The position numbers and the translations under genes are program-made. Under the pieces are notes generated by a model. The model saw nothing but the letters and a program-made list of their open reading frames with translations. It was not told the DNA's origin and made no database searches. Below are positions 1-3,703 of a DNA stretch of 5,389 bases, piece after piece. How positions within the stretch are numbered: the first letter of the stretch is position 1; each line of letters begins with the position of its first letter. Source of the stretch: JAABSX01 sp964480455 (GTDB lineage Bacteria > Bacteroidota > Bacteroidia > Cytophagales > Microscillaceae); assembly GCA_964480455.1 (NCBI GenBank), contig CAYZQI010000232.1:1-5389 (forward strand). The letters are read 5' to 3'.

Positions 1-50
1 AACTCTGGGCGTTTGAATATAACAAAAAACTTATCAACTAATTATTTACA

Positions 51-611
51 CTATCCAAAAAACTTCTGCCCTCTAAAATCAAGATTAACCACTTTACTGG
101 CAGGTACTTCTCCATCAACGTAGTTGAGATATTTTTCGCCTTGCTTGGTGAGGTAGCCCCAGTTCATAATCTCTACAGCTACACTGTGCATATTGAGGCG
201 TACATTGTTCCAATGCCGTAGCCCGATATGGTGCGCCCAGAAATCTTCGTGGTAGCCACGCCCTACATTGCCTGCATTGTCTATGCCGATAGCTGTAGCA
301 ACATGCCTGACACCGTCTATACGCCACCAATGATACATATTGGCGATATTGTCTGCTGAAGCAGAATGATGCAAGATAATCTGATTTTTAACATTGGGCT
401 GATGATGGTAATGCCCGAAAAAAGGCATTCCTACGGGCTTGAGCAATAAATCGTACAACTTGCCATAGCTTGTAGTACCAAACCATCCATCTACGACAAT
501 ATTCTGCTGTCGTTGAAATTCACGGATAGACCCAAAGCCATTCTCAGAAAGCAGGGTTTTAAGGATTGCTCCCTGATAGGAGTCAAAATTATTCAATAAG
601 AGATTTTGCAT
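51..611 (-). CDS. Truncated peptidoglycan-binding / N-acetylmuramoyl-L-alanine amidase (Amidase_2-like)
   Basis: The 186-residue product resembles zinc amidases that cut the bond between MurNAc and L-alanine in peptidoglycan. Residues about 15-57 look like a small peptidoglycan-binding domain (EFQRQQ, then VDGWFG at 40-45, as in the FQ...vDG.vG pattern). Residues about 75-186 look like Amidase_2: IILHHSAS at 78-85 with the first zinc-ligand histidine (81 or 82), HVATAIGIDNAG at 103-114, FWAHHIG at 124-130, and VAVEIMNWG at 144-152 with the likely catalytic Glu147. The protein then ends at RGQKFFG. In AmpD-type enzymes the second zinc histidine and the third ligand lie much nearer the C-terminus, so both appear to be missing. 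All three frames beyond the stop close quickly, and no signal peptide is visible. The family call is good. Activity is doubtful: this is either a decayed gene or an unusual short form. It is transcribed divergently from the Uma2 gene at 776. Confidence 0.8.
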   Translation of the reverse strand: MQNLLLNNFDSYQGAILKTLLSENGFGSIREFQRQQNIVVDGWFGTTSYGKLYDLLLKPVGMPFFGHYHHQPNVKNQIILHHSASADNIANMYHWWRIDGVRHVATAIGIDNAGNVGRGYHEDFWAHHIGLRHWNNVRLNMHSVAVEIMNWGYLTKQGEKYLNYVDGEVPASKVVNLDFRGQKFFG

Positions 612-673
612 ACGTATCTGTTGGGGTTAAATTGTAAAAGGATAAAATTCTCTAATAAAGATAAAAAGTTTTT

Positions 674-689
674 TTAAGAAAATTCTTAA
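674..689. promoter_or_regulatory. Perfect 16-bp AT-rich palindrome in divergent intergenic region
   Basis: TTAAGAA, two bases, then TTCTTAA form a perfect palindrome between the divergent amidase and Uma2 starts, about 30 bp before the predicted Uma2 -33 element. It could be an operator for a dimeric regulator. In AT-rich intergenic DNA such a palindrome could also arise by chance, and no regulator gene is visible nearby. Confidence 0.25.
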
Positions 690-720
690 GTTGAAAAAAT
701 TAGTAGTTGAAAGCCATACA

Positions 721-752
721 TTTGCAAAAAATCCCTAAATTTAGTATTTTTG
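721..752 (+). promoter_or_regulatory. Bacteroidota-type promoter of the Uma2 gene at 776
   Basis: TTTG at 721-724 (the -33 element) and TATTTTTG at 745-752 (an exact TAnnTTTG -7 element) are separated by 20 nt, matching the layout described for the Bacteroidota primary sigma factor. Transcription would begin near 757-760, giving a leader of about 17-19 nt before the ATG at 776. This is the best-formed promoter in the window. It is predicted from the consensus only. Confidence 0.6.
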
Positions 753-775
753 TATGATTTATTAATCCAATTTTT

Positions 776-1366
776 ATGCAGACCTTAGTAAAAACCATCT
801 CTGAAATTCACTACCTTGAGCAAGAGGCACAAGAAGCCACCAAGCACGAATACCACAATGGCGAAATTCTGAGTATGGCAGGCGCAACAGAGGAACATAA
901 CCTCATAGTATCCAACATAGTAGGTGAATTGTATATTTGCCTGAAAGGTAAAAAATGTAAAATCTATCCCAGCGACCTGCTTTTGAAGCTAGAGCAATGC
1001 AAAAAATATGTCTATCCTGATGTGATGGTCGTTTGTGAAGAAGCCCAAATAGAGCGTAAAACCGCTCAAAGTGCTGATGTATTGCTCAACCCAAGCATTG
1101 TGATAGAAGTCCTTTCTAAGAGTACTGCCTTCTATGATAAAGCAGAGAAAAAACGCTGCTACCAAATGTTACCTAGCCTAGAGCAATATGTGATGATTGA
1201 TAGCCAAAAAATAGAAGTCATCAGCTACCGCCGCACCCCCGAAAATGATTGGATCTTAGAAATTCTCAACAAACTCTCAGACAACCTGCAAATAGGTGAT
1301 TGTCTGGTAAAACTTGCAGATATGTATGCTCAAGTAAATTGGGAGGAGAGCACTGAGACTCTGTAG
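776..1366 (+). CDS. Uma2 family endonuclease (DUF820, PD-(D/E)XK fold)
   Basis: This 196-residue protein has the usual length and motif order of Uma2/DUF820 proteins, which are predicted restriction-endonuclease-fold enzymes of unknown cellular role. Visible motifs are HEYHNGEI (24-31, the family's E-x-x-x-G-E block), EEHNLIVSNI (39-48), YPSDLLLKL (64-72), YPDVMVVC with Asp82 (80-87), NPSIVIEVLS with Glu111 (105-114), the basic stretch DKAEKK (121-126), and PSLEQYVMID (133-142). Asp82, Glu111 and one of the following lysines form the likely metal-binding site. Unlike the Uma2 protein encoded at 3574-2774, it has no extra N-terminal domain. It starts at the first ATG after a good promoter and converges on the PIN toxin gene 27 bp away. 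Its substrate cannot be told from sequence. Family call is strong. Confidence 0.9.
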   Translation: MQTLVKTISEIHYLEQEAQEATKHEYHNGEILSMAGATEEHNLIVSNIVGELYICLKGKKCKIYPSDLLLKLEQCKKYVYPDVMVVCEEAQIERKTAQSADVLLNPSIVIEVLSKSTAFYDKAEKKRCYQMLPSLEQYVMIDSQKIEVISYRRTPENDWILEILNKLSDNLQIGDCLVKLADMYAQVNWEESTETL

Positions 1367-1386
1367 CACAAGAGCATGCGCTTGTG
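1367..1386. terminator. Possible bidirectional hairpin between convergent genes
   Basis: CACAAG (1367-1372) and CTTGTG (1381-1386) form a 6-bp stem with an 8-nt loop. It begins directly after the stop of the Uma2 gene and lies 8 bp before the stop of the convergent PIN toxin gene. Its place suggests a shared terminator. No T-run follows on either strand, so it is not a classical intrinsic terminator. Confidence 0.35.
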
Positions 1387-1393
1387 TTATGTC

Positions 1394-1852
1394 CTACTTA
1401 AAAAGCTCAATATCTATGTAGTCTATGGTGATGAGTGCAGGGTCTAAGTGATTGAAATCTTTATCAGTAGTGATGAGTGTAGCCTCTAGTACTTCTGTCA
1501 CAGCAGCAATCCATAAATCATTTTTACCCATATTTCTGGCAGTGAGTCCATTGGGAAGTGGCTGCCCATCAAGTTTTCCTTGGCTGAAAGTATCTATCTT
1601 TGCGTAGGCTTTGACATATTTTCTATTGTCAAGTTGAATAATGTTTAATCCTTTTAGAATCAAATGAAGTTCTCTGAGTTTTTGTTTGCCCCACTTATTT
1701 TGAGCAGCAACAGCCGTAATTTCTCCCAAACTTACAATGCTCAGACAAAATGTTTTTGAAGCGTCGTTTAGATAAGTTTCTTGAAAATAGGTATTGAACT
1801 TATCGTTCTTAATCATCAAAATAATGATGTTTGTATCTAGTACAAATTTCAT
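1394..1852 (-). CDS. PIN-domain toxin, VapC family (type II toxin-antitoxin)
   Basis: This 152-residue PIN-domain protein is a predicted metal-dependent ribonuclease of the VapC toxin type. The acidic active-site residues are all present: Asp6 in FVLDTN (3-8), Glu44 in SLGEIT (41-46), Asp112 in GKNDLWIAA (109-117), and Asp130/Asp132 in TTDKDF (128-133). It is slightly longer than many VapC proteins, with an extra basic stretch around 90-110, but nothing looks broken. Its ATG overlaps the TGA of the upstream antitoxin gene as ATGA (bases 1849-1852), so the two are probably translationally coupled. VapC toxins usually cut tRNA or rRNA; the target here is unknown. The gene keeps an intact catalytic site, whereas the neighbouring antitoxin copy has lost its toxin. 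Family call is strong. Confidence 0.92.
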   Translation of the reverse strand: MKFVLDTNIIILMIKNDKFNTYFQETYLNDASKTFCLSIVSLGEITAVAAQNKWGKQKLRELHLILKGLNIIQLDNRKYVKAYAKIDTFSQGKLDGQPLPNGLTARNMGKNDLWIAAVTEVLEATLITTDKDFNHLDPALITIDYIDIELFK

Positions 1853-1911
1853 AGAGTCAGCATGTTTAAAAGTTCTTCTAATGTTTCATCTTCGTCATCT
1901 TCCCAAGCTCC
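1841..1911 (-). repeat. Duplicated 3' arm of the antitoxin module (copy A)
   Basis: These 71 bp match 2295-2365 with 3 differences. They contain the last 20 codons of the antitoxin, the ATGA overlap and the first codons of the PIN toxin. The match ends abruptly on both sides, marking an edge of the tandem duplication. Confidence 0.9.
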
Positions 1912-2178
1912 TCCCACTTCTTGTAGTGCTTCGTATAGAATGTGAGCATTTGCTGGAGTATTGATGAAAAGTTCTTCAGAAAATTCCTCATAACTCGTGA
2001 AGGTCAACTCATCTTCTAGCCCCAAACCTTCCAGCAAGATATCCAAATCATCTACCTCCTCTTTGGCTGTCAGAGGTATTGGCGAGGCAACACTGCAAGA
2101 TACCCCTAAGCGATGTGCTAAGGCGATGAGCAAATCTAGGTCTGTATTGTTGTCAGATTGTAAAATAATGGTCTTCAT
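1849..2178 (-). CDS. Putative antitoxin of the PIN toxin (copy A)
   Basis: This 109-residue, strongly acidic small protein lies directly upstream of, and overlaps, the PIN toxin gene, which marks it as the likely cognate antitoxin. It does not look like AbrB, Phd or ribbon-helix-helix VapB proteins. The N-terminus (residues 1-33) reads as strand (MKTIILQS), helix (TDLDLLIALAHRLG) and strand (VSCSVAS). Two leucine- and acid-rich segments follow: DDLDILLEGLGLEDEL (43-58) and the tail WEDDEDETLEELLNML (92-107), which may wrap the toxin. The start at 2178 is chosen because the paralogue at 2626 begins at the same MKTIIL and shares 18 nt of leader. The frame stays open up to an ATG at 2292, but that extension has no counterpart. 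Its own -7 element appears degraded. The antitoxin role is inferred from context. Confidence 0.72.
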   Translation of the reverse strand: MKTIILQSDNNTDLDLLIALAHRLGVSCSVASPIPLTAKEEVDDLDILLEGLGLEDELTFTSYEEFSEELFINTPANAHILYEALQEVGGAWEDDEDETLEELLNMLTL

Positions 2179-2196
2179 CTTATTTTGAGTTTTATC
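2005..2196 (-). repeat. Duplicated 5' arm of the antitoxin module (copy A)
   Basis: These 192 bp match 2453-2644 with 6 differences (about 97% identity). They cover the first 58 antitoxin codons and 18 nt of leader. Beyond the leader only weak similarity continues (the shared AATATAG and a T-run). The intervening codons 59-89 do not align at DNA level. Confidence 0.92.
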
Positions 2197-2261
2197 AGTG
2201 TTGAATATAGCTCTTTTTTTGGGATTTAGCTTTATGAGGTTAAAAGTGTTTGTCTTTTTAG

Positions 2262-2306
2262 TCAGAATTGTAAATCCCTGCGGACTTGACACAATACAAA
2301 TTTCAT
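2262..2306 (-). pseudogene. Relic of a PIN toxin gene start after antitoxin copy B
   Basis: The antitoxin copy B stop overlaps an ATG as ATGA, exactly as in the intact pair. The reading frame from that ATG gives MKFVL, the same first five residues as the intact toxin. It then turns into unrelated sequence (CQVRRDLQF) and stops after 14 codons. No other part of the PIN domain (no LDTN, GEI or NDLWIAA block) is found before copy A. This looks like a toxin gene deleted just after its start. Confidence 0.7.
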
Positions 2307-2365
2307 GGAGTCAGCATGTTTAAAAGTTCCTCTAATGTTTCATCTTCATCATCTTCCCAAGCTCC
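2295..2365 (-). repeat. Duplicated 3' arm of the antitoxin module (copy B)
   Basis: This is the partner of 1841-1911, at a constant offset of 454 bp with 3 mismatches in 71. It includes the ATGA junction and the first four toxin codons. Confidence 0.9.
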
Positions 2366-2626
2366 AAAATATTTTTGTGCATTGGTAAAATCAGGAATAT
2401 AAGCAGTATTATACAAAGGTAAATCCTCAAAATCATCTAAGGAAATACCCACCAACTCATCTTCCAGCCCCAAACCTTCCAGCAAGATATCCAAATCATC
2501 TTCCTCCTCTTCGGCTGTCAGAGGTATTGGCGAGGCAACACTGCAATATACCCCTAAGCGATGTGCCAAGGCAATGAGCAAATCTAGGTCTGTATTGTTG
2601 TCAGATTGTAAAATAATGGTCTTCAT
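2303..2626 (-). CDS. Orphan antitoxin-like protein (copy B)
   Basis: This 107-residue acidic paralogue of the antitoxin at 2178-1849 lacks a toxin partner. Residues 1-58 differ from copy A at only three positions (Tyr27, Glu39, Glu42). The last 20 residues (from GAWEDDEDE to the end) differ at one. The middle, residues 59-87, is divergent and two codons shorter, though a pattern of acidic and aromatic residues followed by Asn-Thr is still recognisable (DDF...LYNT here, EEF...FINT in copy A). Upstream lies an exact TATATTTG -7 element giving a leader of about 18 nt, the same 18 nt that are conserved in both copies. It may act as a spare or mismatched antitoxin, or it may feed transcription through to copy A and the toxin 124 nt downstream. 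Function is inferred from paralogy. Confidence 0.72.
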   Translation of the reverse strand: MKTIILQSDNNTDLDLLIALAHRLGVYCSVASPIPLTAEEEEDDLDILLEGLGLEDELVGISLDDFEDLPLYNTAYIPDFTNAQKYFGAWEDDEDETLEELLNMLTP

Positions 2627-2644
2627 CTTATTTTGAGTTTTATC
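2453..2644 (-). repeat. Duplicated 5' arm of the antitoxin module (copy B)
   Basis: This is the partner of 2005-2196, at a constant offset of 448 bp. The 6-bp change in offset between the two arms equals the two codons missing from the central part of copy B. Confidence 0.92.
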
Positions 2645-2649
2645 TTTGC

Positions 2650-2657
2650 CAAATATA
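2650..2657 (-). promoter_or_regulatory. -7 promoter element of antitoxin copy B
   Basis: On the minus strand this reads TATATTTG, an exact TAnnTTTG match, placed so that the transcript would begin about 18-20 nt before the ATG at 2626. No clear -33 TTG is seen at the expected distance; instead there is a tandem AGTAAAA heptamer (plus strand 2673-2686). The equivalent place upstream of copy A reads TATATTCA, which breaks the consensus. Confidence 0.45.
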
Positions 2658-2740
2658 GTTGTTTTTTGAATAAGTAAAAAGTAAAAAATAACTTTGACAT
2701 TTTTAATTACTAAGTCTTTGATAATGAGGGTTTTAAAAAC

Positions 2741-2768
2741 TTATAATTCACAACTCATAACTTACAAA
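2741..2768. repeat. Short heptamer repeat array (four units)
   Basis: On the plus strand four consecutive 7-mers TTATAAT, TCACAAC, TCATAAC and TTACAAA fit the pattern T-Y-A-Y-A-A-H. The array lies 5 bp past the stop of the Uma2 fusion gene. It resembles degenerate heptanucleotide repeats found in intergenic DNA of some bacteria; no role is known. The rest of the 2627-2773 gap is AT-rich and shows only the promoter element noted for copy B. Confidence 0.5.
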
Positions 2769-2773
2769 GGCAA

Positions 2774-3574
2774 CTATCTAAAAATCTTCTCTACAACTAG
2801 GCTAAATCCTTCTAAAACCTTTGAGCGAACTTCTCCCTGCCCCTCTGCTTCCGAAAAAACTTGATAACTATTCTCTTTTGTTGCTTCATCTTGAGTGAGA
2901 ATTTCTATGCGCAGATATTTTTTCTGTGGGTAAATTTCCCAATACTCTTGCACCCCAAAATCGGCATAGCGGGCTTTCTTTTCTTCCCTCAGTTTTTTGT
3001 AATTGGCAGGTGAAATCACTTCTACTACTAGCTCAGGGGCAACTGTGATGGCTTGCATTCCTACACTCTCTCTTTTTGACACCGAAATAAAAATAATATC
3101 AGGCTCTAAGGCATTGTTTTCGTCTATTTTTACACTCACAGGGGCTACATAAACATCGCCCAGATTGTTTTCATCTACGAAAGCATCAATGTACCTTGAA
3201 GCTCTCACTATTATTTTTTGGTGTAATGTACTTGGATTAGGCATAAGATAGAGTTGGTTATCAATGAGTTGTTTTTTGATATTGGTTTCGGGAAAGATAG
3301 CTTCATCTTGTAAATCACTGAATGTCCATTGCTTATCCTCTGGAAACTGTGCCACAATACCTAAGATGTCTTCGTAGCTATAGGCAGTTTTGAGTGGATA
3401 ATAAGGGCTAGGACTTTGTAACAAGTTTTCCTCATGATTTTCTTCTTCTATCTGATGATGTGTACTTGCTTCTTCTTCTTGGAGTGCAATCATCTCTACG
3501 CCTAACTGTTGGGCAAGCAACTGAAATAACTGAACTTGTATTGTATCTTCTATATGGAGCAAAAATGTCTGCAT
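2774..3574 (-). CDS. Uma2 family endonuclease with antitoxin-like N-terminal domain
   Basis: This 266-residue protein is about 70 residues longer than the other Uma2 protein here. The catalytic part has the family motifs: LIDNQLYLMPNPSTLHQ (103-119), LEPDIIFI with Asp159 (156-163), APELVVEVISP with Glu185 (179-189), the lysine-rich stretch EEKKARY (197-203) and VQEYW (208-212), consistent with a PD-(D/E)XK metal site. The N-terminus (1-31) matches the neighbouring small antitoxins without gaps: 9 of 26 residues are identical, including M-x-T, L-x-x-x-L-A and L-G-V. An acidic, His/Glu-rich linker (32-57) joins it to a segment (64-95) with YSYEDI and WTFSDLQDE typical of some Uma2 leaders. It lies 147 bp upstream of antitoxin copy B on the same strand and is divergent from the AAA-ATPase-like gene. 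Its substrate is unknown. The Uma2 call is strong; the shared-domain call is inference. Confidence 0.9.
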   Translation of the reverse strand: MQTFLLHIEDTIQVQLFQLLAQQLGVEMIALQEEEASTHHQIEEENHEENLLQSPSPYYPLKTAYSYEDILGIVAQFPEDKQWTFSDLQDEAIFPETNIKKQLIDNQLYLMPNPSTLHQKIIVRASRYIDAFVDENNLGDVYVAPVSVKIDENNALEPDIIFISVSKRESVGMQAITVAPELVVEVISPANYKKLREEKKARYADFGVQEYWEIYPQKKYLRIEILTQDEATKENSYQVFSEAEGQGEVRSKVLEGFSLVVEKIFR

Positions 3575-3590
3575 AGTTTTTCTTTTTTTA

Positions 3591-3613
3591 CAAATTTATG
3601 ATTTTTTTGTCAA
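3591..3613 (-). promoter_or_regulatory. Putative promoter of the Uma2 fusion gene
   Basis: On the minus strand TAAATTTG (3598 to 3591) is an exact TAnnTTTG -7 element and would give a leader of about 10 nt. TTG (3613 to 3611, within TTGACAAAAA) precedes it by only 12 nt, shorter than the usual spacing of about 20. The -7 call is fair; the upstream element is doubtful. Confidence 0.4.
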
Positions 3614-3640
3614 AAATGCTTAAACTCAGGAGGTTTGTTT

Positions 3641-3676
3641 ATTCACTTGATAGGGAACACTACAAGGCAAGTGAAT
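3641..3676. promoter_or_regulatory. 9-bp inverted repeat, candidate operator
   Basis: ATTCACTTG (3641-3649) and CAAGTGAAT (3668-3676) are perfect inverted copies with an 18-bp spacer. They lie in the 129-bp divergent region. The right arm ends 15 bp before the TATATTTG element of the AAA-ATPase-like gene, where a -33 element would be expected. No T-run follows, so an operator fits better than a terminator. The arm centres are 27 bp apart, not a whole number of helical turns, so binding by one simple dimer is less likely. Confidence 0.4.
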
Positions 3677-3691
3677 TGACAAAAATTTTCT

Positions 3692-3699
3692 TATATTTG
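3692..3699 (+). promoter_or_regulatory. -7 promoter element next to the ATPase start
   Basis: TATATTTG is an exact TAnnTTTG match ending 4 nt before the ATG at 3704. If used, transcription would begin at or next to the A of the start codon and give a leaderless mRNA. TTG at 3676-3678 is 13 nt upstream, closer than usual. Confidence 0.4.
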
Positions 3700-3703
3700 T
3701 GTT

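Noticed and set aside
1..80. Frameshift repair to extend the amidase C-terminus
   Set aside because: Gain or loss of one T in the T6 run leads to stops within a few codons, and no Amidase_2 C-terminal motif (G-H-R/K type) is seen in any frame of the first 50 bases.
115..330. Open frame of 71 codons on the minus strand inside the amidase gene
   Set aside because: It overlaps the amidase coding frame, is Cys/Arg-rich and resembles no family. It is a shadow of the real gene.
612..660. Promoter for the amidase gene
   Set aside because: Only near matches to TAnnTTTG occur on the minus strand (for example TATCTTTA), with no TTG at a fitting distance, so none was annotated.
1997..2188. Plus-strand open frame of 63 codons opposite antitoxin A
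   Set aside because: Its Ser/Lys-rich composition is what results from reading the opposite strand of the acidic antitoxin. The duplicate copy gives no independent support.
2179..2292. In-frame upstream extension of antitoxin A from an ATG at 2292
   Set aside because: The paralogue starts at MKTIIL with the same 18-nt leader. The added 38 residues have no counterpart and run through the toxin relic and promoter region.
3676..3697. Classical sigma-70 promoter from TTGACA and TATATT
   Set aside because: The spacing is only 10 nt rather than about 17, and the rest of the window points to Bacteroidota-type promoters.
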